64,000 nt of DNA from contig CAKZKT010000096.1 of the NCBI GenBank assembly GCA_937124585.1, forward strand, positions 43,888 through 107,887, written 5' to 3'. Made by a program: the position numbers and the translations under genes. Of this stretch, positions 14,250-23,105 are shown in pieces. Source of the DNA: an uncultured Anaerolineae bacterium. GTDB lineage: Bacteria > Chloroflexota > Anaerolineae > CG2-30-64-16. Position 1 is the first letter of the stretch; each line of letters opens with the position of its first letter. The notes beneath the pieces are model-generated. The model was not told the origin of the DNA. It did no database searches and saw nothing but the letters and a program-made list of their open reading frames with translations.

Positions 14250-16517
14250 TCATGCCGCTGTGGTTTGGCCGGTGTGTTGGTGCCAGCCCTCCCCTCCTGC
14301 CGACGCGAGACCGGTCGGCCAGACACCGGTGACGGGCGGCAGCACAGGCGGCCCCAGGCTGACCGTGACGGCAATGATCTCCGACTGGTAAAGGGTCACG
14401 CCGTCGCGCGTGCTGACGACGATGCGATAGGTGTGCCGGCCTTTGGGTGTGCGGGCAGGCAGCGGATACTGCCACTGGCCTCGCGCGTCGGCCAGCACTT
14501 TGGCTAATAACGTATTGCCCTCATAGACGTTGACCAGGGTGTCCGGCGGCACGACGCCTTGCAGGATGCCGATCGGCGAAGGCGCCTTGCCGGTCGAGGG
14601 CGTGAAGGTCAACGGCTTGAGACCGGTCGCGCCGGCGGCGATCACCACTTCATAGATGCTGCTTGCCGTATCCTTGCCGTCTGGGCCGACGCTGGCGACG
14701 CGCAGGATATGTTTGCCGACCGCCAGAGCGATCGGCGGCACGAAGTACCAGCGGCCGCGAGCATCTGCCTGCGCCTCGCCGAGCAAGACATCGCCGACGT
14801 AGATGCGCACGGTGCTGCGCGGGGCGGCCATGCCCGAAAGCACCGGCTGGCTGGATTGAATGGGACCGGCCGGCAACGAGAGCGTCGGCGCGCCGGCTAC
14901 GGGTGTTTGGGGCGCGGCCAGGGCAGCCGGACCGGGGACCACGGTCACGGTGAGCACGGCCGCGTCGAGTTGCTCCGTGCCATCCGGCAGGATGCTGCGC
15001 GCGGTGAGAGTCTGTTTGCCTTCGGTCAGCACGGGCAGCAGCACGCGCCACACGCCATCTGCGTCGGCCACGATCTCTGCAATCAGCTTGTCGCCGAGAT
15101 AAACGCGAACCGTGGCGCCCGGCTCGGCCTTGCCTTCCAGCAGCCCCGGTGCGGTGGCCGGCAGCTGGGCGTCCGGTTCGGGGGCGGTGATCTCGGCGGG
15201 CGCCGCAGTGGCGGCCGGTTGCACCGTGGTTACAGCCATGGGCGAGGGGACAGCAACCGGTGTGCCGGGCGCTGCCCTGGGCTCGATGGTCAGGTAGAGC
15301 GGGGTGGACATGCTGACCAGCCGGCCGGCTTCGTCGTAGATGCGCGCGGTCAGGATGTGCAGGCCAGGGGCCAGCGACGGCAAAGTCAGCCGCCAGACGC
15401 CATCGGCGTCTGTGACGACTTCTCCGATCAGGGTTTCGCCGTCGTAGATGCGCAGCTTCGTGTTCGGCCCGGCCGTGCCCGACAGCGAGATGGGCATACC
15501 CTCTGGTAACGTGATGGCCTCGGCACCGGGGACCAGCGTCGCGGTCGGCACCGGGGTGACGGTCGGCGTGGGCGTGATCGTCGGGCTGGGCGTTGCCGTC
15601 GCTGTCGCCGTGGGCGAGAGGGTGGCCGTTGCGGTGGGCGTCGGCGTGGGCGACACGGTGGCGGTCGCAGTGGCCGTGACCGTCGGCTGCGGGGTCGCGG
15701 TGGCCGAGACTGCCATCACGGTGACCGGGACCGATGCTGCCAGGACGGTGCCATCCGGCGCCACGATGCGCGCGCTCAGGGAGTGCGGGCCAGCTGTCAG
15801 GCCGGGCAATACCAGCCGCCATTTGCCGTCTGGGCCGGCGGTGGTTTCGCCGAGCAGTTTGTCGCCGTCGTAGATTTGGATCTTCGCGCCAGGGAGGGCG
15901 ATGCCGGTCCACTCGCTGGGCAGGCCGGCCGGCAACTGGCTGCCTTCGGTCAGGCCGGGCAGGGTGAGCGGCACCACTGTCGGAGTCGGGGTGGCGGTCG
16001 GGGGCGGCGGGGTGGGCGTCGGTACGGTCGCGGTCGGCGACGGCGCGACAACGGTGACGCGCACGGGCGCGGATTCGGCCAGCTGGGTGCCGTCCGCAGC
16101 GAAGGCGCGCAGTTTCAGCGTGTAATCGCCGGCCGTGAGGGGCGGCAGCGGCAGACTCCACTTGCCGTCAGGCTCCGCAACGGTTTCGGAGAGCTGTTTG
16201 TCGTTGGCGAAAAGCCGCACGGTGGCGCCAGGCTCGGCTGTACCCGTCAGCGTCATGGCCGTGCCCGCGACGATCTGCGCGCCGTCGGCCAGGCCAGTGA
16301 TGGTCGGCGGCTGCGCGGTCGGCTTGGGCTGGGTCGGCGCCGGCGCAGGCGTGGCAGGAACCAATGTCGGCGTGAGCATGGCAGGCGTCGGCGCCGGCAC
16401 CGGCGCGCTGCCGCCCGTGGCCGCAGTGACGACCACCGCGATGAGCAGCAGCGCAGCCACCAGCAGGTTCCAGCGGTCGAACTGCCAGTACCAGTAGGGT
16501 GGGCGATCTAGGCGCAT
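14250..16517 (-). CDS. Membrane-anchored surface protein with six Ig-like domains
   Basis: A protein of about 755 residues. A short N-terminus with several Arg precedes one transmembrane helix (about residues 17-38, LLVAALLLIAVVVTAA), so the rest should be outside the cell. After a Pro/Thr-rich stalk come six repeats of about 80 residues. Each has the pattern 'G.A.PG..V.(I/V)Y.(G/D)...LGE...D.DGKW...LP.L..G...L.AR...DGT'. This is a bacterial Ig fold found in adhesins and surface-layer proteins. Linkers such as TPTPTATATLSPTATATATP are likely glycosylation targets. The start at 16517 has GGGAGG ahead and lies two bases after the upstream gene. Function: probable adhesin or scaffold, inferred. 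Confidence 0.8.
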   Translation of the reverse strand: MRLDRPPYWYWQFDRWNLLVAALLLIAVVVTAATGGSAPVPAPTPAMLTPTLVPATPAPAPTQPKPTAQPPTITGLADGAQIVAGTAMTLTGTAEPGATVRLFANDKQLSETVAEPDGKWSLPLPPLTAGDYTLKLRAFAADGTQLAESAPVRVTVVAPSPTATVPTPTPPPPTATPTPTVVPLTLPGLTEGSQLPAGLPSEWTGIALPGAKIQIYDGDKLLGETTAGPDGKWRLVLPGLTAGPHSLSARIVAPDGTVLAASVPVTVMAVSATATPQPTVTATATATVSPTPTPTATATLSPTATATATPSPTITPTPTVTPVPTATLVPGAEAITLPEGMPISLSGTAGPNTKLRIYDGETLIGEVVTDADGVWRLTLPSLAPGLHILTARIYDEAGRLVSMSTPLYLTIEPRAAPGTPVAVPSPMAVTTVQPAATAAPAEITAPEPDAQLPATAPGLLEGKAEPGATVRVYLGDKLIAEIVADADGVWRVLLPVLTEGKQTLTARSILPDGTEQLDAAVLTVTVVPGPAALAAPQTPVAGAPTLSLPAGPIQSSQPVLSGMAAPRSTVRIYVGDVLLGEAQADARGRWYFVPPIALAVGKHILRVASVGPDGKDTASSIYEVVIAAGATGLKPLTFTPSTGKAPSPIGILQGVVPPDTLVNVYEGNTLLAKVLADARGQWQYPLPARTPKGRHTYRIVVSTRDGVTLYQSEIIAVTVSLGPPVLPPVTGVWPTGLASAGGEGWHQHTGQTTAA

Positions 16518-16519
16518 GG

Positions 16520-17968
16520 CTACCTCCCTCGTTGGGCAAGTAGCTCTTTGGCCTGGGCGATCCAACCAGCGTAATCGGGCATCCGCCAGGTCGGCGCCTT
16601 GCAGATCTCGGCCAGCTGTTCGACGGTGGCGTTGGCCAGGGCCTCGTAGGTGCAGATGCCCGCATCGTAGAGCCGGCCCTCAAAGACGGGGCCGATCCCC
16701 TGCAAAGGTTCAAAATCATCGGGCGGCGTGCCGCTCCAGCCGCGGCCCACGGTGCCGGTTTCCTCGGCCAGGCTACGAGCCGCAGCCTTGATGGCCGCCA
16801 GGTCTACTTTTTGGAAATCCTTGATGCCGAGGATGCGGCTGAGTTCGGCGTCATCTGTGTTTGCCAGCTCCCAGAAAGTACCGATCCCCGCTTCATACAG
16901 CCTGGTCTCGTAGGTCGAGCTGATGCCTTTGACTTTGCTCAAGTCCTGCGGGCAGGCGACCAGCTCGGCGATTCCCCGGCTGCGTTTGCCGGATAGGAGT
17001 CTGGCCTGCGCGATCCAGGCTGCGTAATCGCCCGGACGTAAGCCAGCTTGCTTGATGACCTCATCCAATTGTTCGGGTGAAGTCTCTGCCAGTTCGTCGA
17101 ACGAGGTGATCCCGGCTTTTTTCAACACGGCCGCGGTCTTGTCGCCCACGCCGACGATGAGCGTCAGGTCATCGCCGCCTTCAGCTGCTGCAGCCTGGCC
17201 GGCTTGCAAGCTGGCCAGATCTCCCGCTGCGGCCAGACGCGCCTGCTCGCGCCAGGCCTCGTAGTCCACTTTGCGCCAGCTGGGCGCCTGGATGATCGCG
17301 GCCAGGCGGGCGCTATCGGTGTCGGCCAGCTGGGCAAATGTCGTGATGCCGGCTGCGCGTAGCTTAGCGGCATAAACGGAGCCAATTCCCTGGATGAGGA
17401 GCAGATCGTCCGGCGCTTCAATCTCGACGGCGGGCAGTTCGGCCTTCACCTCGGGCGCTTCGACCTCGACGGCGGGCAGCTCGACCTCCACCTCGGGCGC
17501 GGCGACCTCGACGGCGGGCAGCTCGACCTCCACCTCGGGCGCGGCGACCTCGACGGCAGGCAGTTCGACCTTCACCTCGGGCGCTTCGAGTTCGACGGCG
17601 GGCAACTCGGCCTTCACCTCGGGCGCGACGACCTCGACGGCGGGCAGTTCGGCCTTCACCTCGGGCGCTTCGACCTCGACGGCAGGCAGCTCGGCCTTCA
17701 CCTCGGGCGCGGCGACTGTGACCGCCGCAGAGGCCGCGGCGGCAGCAGCCCGACTGGTCGCAAGTTGATCCTCTAGCAAGCGCACCTTGGCTTGCTCACG
17801 GCGCAGCTCCTCGTCGCGCGCGCGCAGCTGCGCCTCGATGTTGGCCAATCTGCGCTGGCATTCAAGCCGACGGCGTCGGAAGAACCATAGTTCGAACAAC
17901 CATTCCAGAACCCAGCCGATGAGGATACCGAGTAATAAGGCAAACCAAGGGTTGAGATTGAGGGACAT
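16520..17968 (-). CDS. Membrane-anchored protein with 14-residue repeats and four helix-hairpin-helix units
   Basis: This 482-residue protein has one N-terminal transmembrane helix (about residues 10-28), an Arg-rich stop-transfer segment (FFRRRR) and a short coiled coil. Seven 14-residue repeats of the type VEAPEVKAELPAVE follow, then four units beginning DDLLLIQGIGSVYAAKLRAAG, DDLTLIVGVGDKTAAVL, QDLSKVKGISSTYETRL and DDFEPLQGIGPVFEGRL. Those units match the helix-3-turn-helix type annotated in databases as 'flap endonuclease-1-like' (COG3743). No nuclease active site is visible. The positive residues after the helix suggest the repeats face the cytoplasm. The start at 17968 has AAAGGAG. It is co-transcribed with the Ig-like protein. 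Confidence 0.78.
   Translation of the reverse strand: MSLNLNPWFALLLGILIGWVLEWLFELWFFRRRRLECQRRLANIEAQLRARDEELRREQAKVRLLEDQLATSRAAAAAASAAVTVAAPEVKAELPAVEVEAPEVKAELPAVEVVAPEVKAELPAVELEAPEVKVELPAVEVAAPEVEVELPAVEVAAPEVEVELPAVEVEAPEVKAELPAVEIEAPDDLLLIQGIGSVYAAKLRAAGITTFAQLADTDSARLAAIIQAPSWRKVDYEAWREQARLAAAGDLASLQAGQAAAAEGGDDLTLIVGVGDKTAAVLKKAGITSFDELAETSPEQLDEVIKQAGLRPGDYAAWIAQARLLSGKRSRGIAELVACPQDLSKVKGISSTYETRLYEAGIGTFWELANTDDAELSRILGIKDFQKVDLAAIKAAARSLAEETGTVGRGWSGTPPDDFEPLQGIGPVFEGRLYDAGICTYEALANATVEQLAEICKAPTWRMPDYAGWIAQAKELLAQRGR
17423..17716 (-). repeat. Seven tandem 42-bp coding repeats
   Basis: Seven 42-bp units encode seven 14-residue repeats with Val/Glu/Pro/Lys composition, residues 85-182 of the membrane-anchored HhH protein. 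Units differ at a few positions (KAE, KVE, EVE), so the array has diverged but is still in register. It likely forms an extended charged spacer. Confidence 0.9.
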
Positions 17969-18072
17969 GTTGGCTCCTTTCTGTCGGCGATTCCCGATAG
18001 ATGACGGCAAGAGAGGATGGATCATGGCATGATGTCCTGCGTTTGGCCCATACCCCAGATGAACTTGATGTA

Positions 18073-18100
18073 ATTATACTACAGAGCATAGGACATTCAA
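18073..18100 (-). promoter_or_regulatory. Promoter of the HhH/Ig-like operon
   Basis: TTGAAT (18095-18100) and a perfect TATAAT (18073-18078) are separated by 16 bp on the minus strand, about 100 bases before the start at 17968. Confidence 0.75.
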
Positions 18101-18179
18101 GTTGCGTTTTATATTACGAGTGAAGTGTAAAACGCCATTTCGCTTCAGCCGAAGGCGACAGGGGCGATCCAACCGGGCA

Positions 18180-19478
18180 TTACGCTTGTTGGGGCCGCAT
18201 GGCTTTTTCGCGTTCAGCGCGTTCGTACATCTGGCCGCGCAGCACCTGCAGGTCATGGGGCACTGTGCGGGCGGCGAAGGTGAAGAAGAAGGCGCACACC
18301 AGCCACGTCGAGACGCAGATCAGCAGAATGGCGTCGTGCAGCGAGGAGCGATCGGCGATTGCCCCGGCGATCAGAGGCGCTAGCGCTGCGCCGGCCGATT
18401 CGATCAGATACTGGATCGCGAGCGCGGTGCTGCGCACCTCGGGCAGGGTGATGTCATACACCGTTGCGACGACGTTGGGCGCGGCGAAGGGGATGAAGAG
18501 CGCCGTGAGCGCCAGCATGACCAGGAAGAGCCCCTGATTGGTTGCGGGCACGCCGAGCGTGAGGGTGAGCAGCACCGCGCCGGTCAGGACGCCGACTCCG
18601 GCGACGATCAGGCGGCCGCGTGGGGTGCGGCGGAAGAGCGCGTCGCCCAGCGCGCCGCCGAGCGGATAACCGGCCGCCAGTACCAGCACGGCCACGGCCA
18701 TGGTCACGAACAACATCGTGCCCGAGTAGCCGCGCTCCTTCTCCAGATAGGTGAAAAACCAGAAGGTGATCACGTTCCACGGAAAGACGCCGAAAAAGCC
18801 CTGCAGATACAGGGGCCGCAACGTGCGCTTCGAGAAGAGGGCGCGGGCGGTCGGCCAGCTGAAGCGATAGGTGGTGACCATCTCGATGCCGGCCATTTCC
18901 GGCTCGCTGCCTCCGCGCTTCGGCTCGCGCACGCCGAAGAAGATCACCGCAGCGAGGATGATGCCGAGGACGCCGGTGATGTAGAAGACGCCGCGCCAGC
19001 CGATGGTATCTTTGAGCCCCAGCGCCAGGATCATGCCGGCGAGGAAGCCGAGCGGCATGGCCAGCTCCAGGATGCCGTTGATCTTGCCGCGCATCTTGGG
19101 CGGGAAGTAGTCGGCGATCAGGCTGTAAATGCCCGGATAGCTGGAATCGTCAATGCCGGTGCTGGCGCGCGTGGCCAAGAAGGCGCGATAGCCCGGCGCA
19201 ATGGCGTTCAGCCAGGTGGTGGCGCCCCAAATGAAAGAGGCCAGGGCCAGCAGTTTGGCGCGGCCATAGCGGTCGTACAGGTAGCCCCAAATCGGATAGA
19301 AGAGCGCCGCGACGATCAGCGCGCCGGTGGAGACGGCACCCATCTGCGCCATCGTGATCTGAAAGGTGCGCATGATGTCGGGGGTCAGGGTGCTGATCAG
19401 CAGGCGATCCGACTGATGCAGCAGCATGAAGGCGAAGAAGACAGCCACAACAAACCAGCGATGTCGGGTTGTGTGCAT
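18180..19478 (-). CDS. Major facilitator superfamily transporter
   Basis: A polytopic protein of about 432 residues with twelve predicted membrane helices. It has the MFS loop 2-3 signature in the form GYLYDRYGRAKLLALA and a related motif RTPRGRLIVAG in the second half. The conserved acidic residue in helix 4 lies in RASTGIDDSSYPGIYSLIADYF, which resembles the Spinster/anion-cation symporter branches. The substrate cannot be assigned. The start at 19478 is preceded by GGAG at good spacing, and the N-terminus (MHTTRHRWFVVAVFFAFM) enters the first helix directly. It has its own promoter and stands alone. Confidence 0.88.
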   Translation of the reverse strand: MHTTRHRWFVVAVFFAFMLLHQSDRLLISTLTPDIMRTFQITMAQMGAVSTGALIVAALFYPIWGYLYDRYGRAKLLALASFIWGATTWLNAIAPGYRAFLATRASTGIDDSSYPGIYSLIADYFPPKMRGKINGILELAMPLGFLAGMILALGLKDTIGWRGVFYITGVLGIILAAVIFFGVREPKRGGSEPEMAGIEMVTTYRFSWPTARALFSKRTLRPLYLQGFFGVFPWNVITFWFFTYLEKERGYSGTMLFVTMAVAVLVLAAGYPLGGALGDALFRRTPRGRLIVAGVGVLTGAVLLTLTLGVPATNQGLFLVMLALTALFIPFAAPNVVATVYDITLPEVRSTALAIQYLIESAGAALAPLIAGAIADRSSLHDAILLICVSTWLVCAFFFTFAARTVPHDLQVLRGQMYERAEREKAMRPQQA

Positions 19479-19539
19479 GGTGGCGCTCCGCTTGGCCGGA
19501 ACTGGGCGACAGGCGCTCGCCTGCCGGCAGGATGATGTA

Positions 19540-19568
19540 AGGATAATGGGGAATTGGGCGCTTGTCAA
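19540..19568 (-). promoter_or_regulatory. Promoter of the MFS transporter gene
   Basis: TTGACA (19563-19568) and TATCCT (19540-19545) are separated by 17 bp on the minus strand, about 60 bases ahead of the ATG. Confidence 0.7.
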
Positions 19569-19719
19569 GTGCTCGCGCGTGAGGGAGACATTTCAGAAGA
19601 ATGAGCGCAAAGCTTTCGGGCCTCAGCTGCGCCGGCCGGCCCTGGTGTGCGCGCGTAAATCGGCTGCCGGTCGGGCCGGCCAGGCTCAGGGGATCATTTG
19701 AGCAGGGTCTGGCCAGAGC

Positions 19720-20190
19720 TCATCCCAGTCGGAACCAGGGCCGGTTCGCCCCTGCGGTCAGGAAAGGCCAGGGGATGGCGAGCAGGATCACGATCAGCGC
19801 CAGGCCGAAGAGCAGGGTGGCCAGCCGGAAACGCGCGGCCGCGGCGCGACGCTTCTTCAGGAGGACATTGCCGACATGGGCAAGCACCAGCGCGATGAGC
19901 ATCAGGAAGAGGTGTTCGACTGCATAGAAGCGCACGACCGCATTGGACATGGCCGCACCGAAATTGCGCAGCGCGCCGGTCGTGATCGGGCTGGCGACGA
20001 AGTAGAGCAGCAGCCCAACCAGGAGCTGGACATCCAGAAGGATCGGGAAGCCGGCCGCCAGTCGGGCGTCGAGGTCGGTCCATTCGCGTCGGCCCAGCCA
20101 ACCGAGCACGAAGCGCACCACGGCCACGATCGCCACGATCACCACCACCCAACGCAGCCAGGAATGCAGGAACAGGGTCACGCCGTACAT
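19720..20190 (-). CDS. Small four-helix membrane protein, function unknown
   Basis: This 156-residue protein consists almost entirely of four hydrophobic helices (about residues 13-33, 50-67, 90-110 and 125-146). Histidines lie at helix ends, including FLHSWLRW and AVEHLFLMLIALVLAHVG. Such histidines recall small cytochrome-b-like or DoxX-like membrane proteins, but no haem-binding pair can be claimed. The start at 20190 has AGGAG eight bases ahead and a good promoter further upstream. It is monocistronic between the MFS gene and a divergent glycosyltransferase. No function is proposed. Confidence 0.7.
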   Translation of the reverse strand: MYGVTLFLHSWLRWVVVIVAIVAVVRFVLGWLGRREWTDLDARLAAGFPILLDVQLLVGLLLYFVASPITTGALRNFGAAMSNAVVRFYAVEHLFLMLIALVLAHVGNVLLKKRRAAAARFRLATLLFGLALIVILLAIPWPFLTAGANRPWFRLG

Positions 20191-20313
20191 CGCATACGCT
20201 CCTCGTCATACCTTTTCGCAGCGCCGGCCGGACTGGCAGAAACTCGATCCAGGACCGATCCATCTGTGCGCGCCCTGCCAGACCGATCGCCCTGGAGGCC
20301 GCAAGCTCGCGGC

Positions 20314-20342
20314 AGTGTAGCCGACCCGGTCGAGATTGTCAA
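20314..20342 (-). promoter_or_regulatory. Promoter of the small membrane protein gene
   Basis: TTGACA (20337-20342) and TACACT (20314-20319) are separated by 17 bp on the minus strand, about 120 bases before the start at 20190. Confidence 0.65.
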
Positions 20343-20453
20343 AATCGGCGGCTTGTGATATAGGGAGGTTGACACGCCCTTCATGCATCGGTTTTTCGCC
20401 TTACAAGCGGCTATTTTAAGGTGGTTCTCATCGAGAAGCTTCCAGACCAGATC

Positions 20454-23054
20454 ATGACTCGTTTTCTGCATCATCGTCTGCCGCTGCTGCTGATCGTGTT
20501 GGCCGGAACGGCCCTGCGACTGTTCCGCCTGGGCGCCGATAGCCTTTGGTACGATGAGACGGTCAGCACGCTGCTGGCAGGTAGCCCCCTGCCCGAGCTG
20601 CTCCGCCACACCGCAGGCGACATCCACCCGCCTCTCTACTACATCTTGCTGCGCGGCTGGCTGATCGCGATGGGTTATCCGACCGGCCATGCCGACGCTG
20701 CCGGCCACGGCCTGGAGTTTGCGGCTGCTTTTTTCTCTCTCTTTTTCGGCATCCTGCTCATCGCGCTGACCTGTGCCCTGGCGCGACGCATCGTCGGCCC
20801 GCGCGTTGCACTGATCGTCGCGGCCCTGGTCGCGTTCAGTCCCTACCATGTCTGGTACAGCCAGGAGGTGCGAATGTATACGCTGGGCGCCGCGCTGGGG
20901 GTTGTCGCTGTGCTGGCGCTGGTGCGTGGCTGGGGGCTGGAGGCCTGGAGTCGGAAGCCGGCGGGGAGAGAGGGGAAGCGGGCAGGGGCGAGGGCAGGAA
21001 GTGCAGAGGTCGGGTGGTGGGCAGTGTATGCGCTGGCCGCGGCGGCCGGCATGTATACGCTCTACTACTTCGCGTTCCTGCTCATTCCCCTCAACCTTTG
21101 GGCACTGGTGCGCATCCTCCGCGTTTCACGCTCGGCGCCTCAGGCATCACCTCCGCCTTCCGCCGTTTCACGTTTCACGTTTGACGCTTCGCGTTTGACC
21201 CCTCACGTTTCGCGTGTGACCGCTCTCCTCCTCGCCAATCTGGCGGCCGCGCTGCTCTACGCGCCGTGGTTGCCGATCGCGTTGCGTCAGGCAACCGATC
21301 CGCCCGTGCCGCCGTGGCGCATGGCGCCGGCCTTCTTTGCCGCGCTGGCCGAGAGCTGGAACGCGCTGGTGTTCGGTCAATCCGCGCCATCTTGGGCCTG
21401 GCCGTTGTTGATTGTGGCGCTGGCGGTGTATGGAGTGGGATTGGCGGCGAACGGGCCAATGGCCAGGTCGGTTCGTTTGTTGTCGCCTGCGTTGTCTGTG
21501 TTGCCGGTGGCGACGTTTGGGCCGCTTGTGTTGATTTTGTTGGTTTCGCTGGTGACGCCGCTTTATCATGTGCGGTATCTGTTTACGTATAGCCCGGCGT
21601 TTTACGTGGTGATGGCGGCCGGGCTGATGTGGATCTGGGCGCGCTGGCGGCCCGCGGCTATGCTGCTCGTAGCCGGCTGGCTGGCAGTCGCCGGGGTCAC
21701 GCTTCATGTGTTCTGGTTCGATCCCGAGTACCGGCCGGACGATCATCGGGAGGCGGTGCGCGCGCTGCAAGCGCGCTGGCGGCCAGGCGATGTCCTCCTC
21801 GTGAATGCCGGCTATGTCTATCCGCCGTTGTTTACCTACTGGCAGGGGCCGATAGTCAGCCGCACGCGGTTGACCGATCCGCTGCCTGTTCCATCTCGCG
21901 ACGACGCGCTGGTGATCGTGATGACGGGCCATGTGGCCGAGGCGGTGGCGCCGGGCCAGCGCCTCGGTTGGGACGATCCACGGTCTGATTTCTTCGCCAT
22001 GGCATCGGCCGATGCTCTCGCGCAGACCGATGCCCTGTTCCAGCGGTTCGGCCGGGTGTGGCACTATCGCGTCTATGACACGGTGAACGATCCCGCCGGC
22101 GTGCTGCGGGCGCGGCTGGCCGAGCGCGGCTATCTGTTCGAGGATCTGCCCTTCGCCGGCGAGGCCAATATGCGCCTGCAGGGGTTTTTGCCGCGGGCGG
22201 GCGCTCTCTGGACGGCCGATTTGCCCGGCGGCCGTTACCCCAACGGGGTGCAGGTTCAGTTCGAGTGGCTGACGGCGACGCGGCGAGCCGGTGAGGTGGT
22301 CTACGGCAGCCTGGTGTGGCGGCCCACCGTGCCGCTCTCGGCTGCGTTCGGTGTGTCGCTGCGCCTGGCGGATGCCGACGGCATGACCTGGGCGCAGCCG
22401 CGCGACGAGCGGCCGTTCGGGCCGGTGTTCCTGCCGCCGCAGTGGCCGGTCGGCCTGCCGCAGCGCCAGCCCATCCGCCTGCCGATCCTGCCCGGCACGC
22501 CTCCCGGCGTCTACACGGCTGTGCTGCTGGTCTATGATCCGGTGACGGGCCGGCCCTGGCCGCCTCAGGAAGTCGGCGGCGGGGTCAGCCGCGTGCAAGA
22601 CGGGCTCGCGCTGGGCCAGATCACGGTGTCGCGAGGCGAGATAGCTGCGCTGCCGGCCCGGGTCCGCTTCGGCCCGCTGGCCCTGATCGAGGCCACCTCG
22701 CCGGCGACCGTGCTCTCGCCGGGCGATGCGGTTCCGGTCGAATTGCTTTGGCAGGCGATCGCGCCGCCCGCCGAGCCGCTCGTCGTCGTCGTGCAGCTGC
22801 TCGACGATGGGGATCGGTTGCTGGCCAATCTGGAGGAGCAGCCGGTGATGGGACGCTATCCCACCCAGGATTGGACGACGAACGAGCTCGTGCGGGATCG
22901 CCACACCCTGCAGTTGCCGCAGGATGTTCCGCCGGGCGTCCATCGCTTGATCGTCGGCGTCTACCGTGCAGCCGACCGGACACGCTTTGAGACGCGCGTC
23001 GGGCTGTTCGGGACAAGTGATCACTGGCTGATCCGGCGCCTGACGATTCGCTGA
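20454..23054 (+). CDS. GT39-like membrane glycosyltransferase with two C-terminal beta-sandwich units
   Basis: A protein of about 866 residues. The membrane half carries the GT-C signature LWYDETVSTLLAG and GDIHPPLYYILLRGW, then PYHVWYSQEVRMYT, closely matching the 7651 protein. The long C-terminal part has two beta-sandwich-like units, one around YGSLVWRPTVPLSAAFGVSL and one around VELLWQAIAPPAEPLVVVVQ. An in-frame heptamer repeat (21120-21224) encodes a 35-residue loop between membrane segments. The ATG at 20454 is preferred because the first helix follows; GTG 20421 is the alternative. A polyprenyl-linked sugar transferase acting outside the membrane is inferred; its partner genes are not adjacent. 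Confidence 0.83.
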   Translation: MTRFLHHRLPLLLIVLAGTALRLFRLGADSLWYDETVSTLLAGSPLPELLRHTAGDIHPPLYYILLRGWLIAMGYPTGHADAAGHGLEFAAAFFSLFFGILLIALTCALARRIVGPRVALIVAALVAFSPYHVWYSQEVRMYTLGAALGVVAVLALVRGWGLEAWSRKPAGREGKRAGARAGSAEVGWWAVYALAAAAGMYTLYYFAFLLIPLNLWALVRILRVSRSAPQASPPPSAVSRFTFDASRLTPHVSRVTALLLANLAAALLYAPWLPIALRQATDPPVPPWRMAPAFFAALAESWNALVFGQSAPSWAWPLLIVALAVYGVGLAANGPMARSVRLLSPALSVLPVATFGPLVLILLVSLVTPLYHVRYLFTYSPAFYVVMAAGLMWIWARWRPAAMLLVAGWLAVAGVTLHVFWFDPEYRPDDHREAVRALQARWRPGDVLLVNAGYVYPPLFTYWQGPIVSRTRLTDPLPVPSRDDALVIVMTGHVAEAVAPGQRLGWDDPRSDFFAMASADALAQTDALFQRFGRVWHYRVYDTVNDPAGVLRARLAERGYLFEDLPFAGEANMRLQGFLPRAGALWTADLPGGRYPNGVQVQFEWLTATRRAGEVVYGSLVWRPTVPLSAAFGVSLRLADADGMTWAQPRDERPFGPVFLPPQWPVGLPQRQPIRLPILPGTPPGVYTAVLLVYDPVTGRPWPPQEVGGGVSRVQDGLALGQITVSRGEIAALPARVRFGPLALIEATSPATVLSPGDAVPVELLWQAIAPPAEPLVVVVQLLDDGDRLLANLEEQPVMGRYPTQDWTTNELVRDRHTLQLPQDVPPGVHRLIVGVYRAADRTRFETRVGLFGTSDHWLIRRLTIR
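21120..21224 (+). repeat. Heptamer tandem repeat tract (15 units) inside a gene
   Basis: Fifteen consecutive 7-bp units stay in register over 105 bp, including CGCGTTT, CACGCTC, CACGTTT (three times), GACGCTT and GACCGCT. Because 105 is a multiple of three the reading frame is kept. The encoded segment includes DASRLTPHVSR, nearly identical to the segment encoded by the tract at 7660-7715. Confidence 0.88.
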
Positions 23055-23105
23055 TGATGAAGATCGTCAGCAGTGGGGGCAGAACATGCATAAAGGAGGG
23101 GTCAC

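Noticed and set aside
14250..14360. LPPVTG near the C-terminus of the Ig-like protein as a sortase signal
   Set aside because: It is not LPxTG, and no hydrophobic segment or basic tail follows; the protein already has an N-terminal anchor.
14650..16161. A 503-codon minus-strand frame overlapping the Ig-like gene
   Set aside because: It is a shadow frame of the repeated Pro/Thr codons; the Ig-domain frame has clear domain repeats and a ribosome binding site.
17423..17716. Regularly spaced repeats that might look like a CRISPR array
   Set aside because: The 42-bp units are contiguous, coding and in frame, with no unique spacers and no cas genes nearby.
20345..20420. TTGACA near 20371 as promoter of the 20454 glycosyltransferase
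   Set aside because: No acceptable -10 element lies 16-18 bases downstream.
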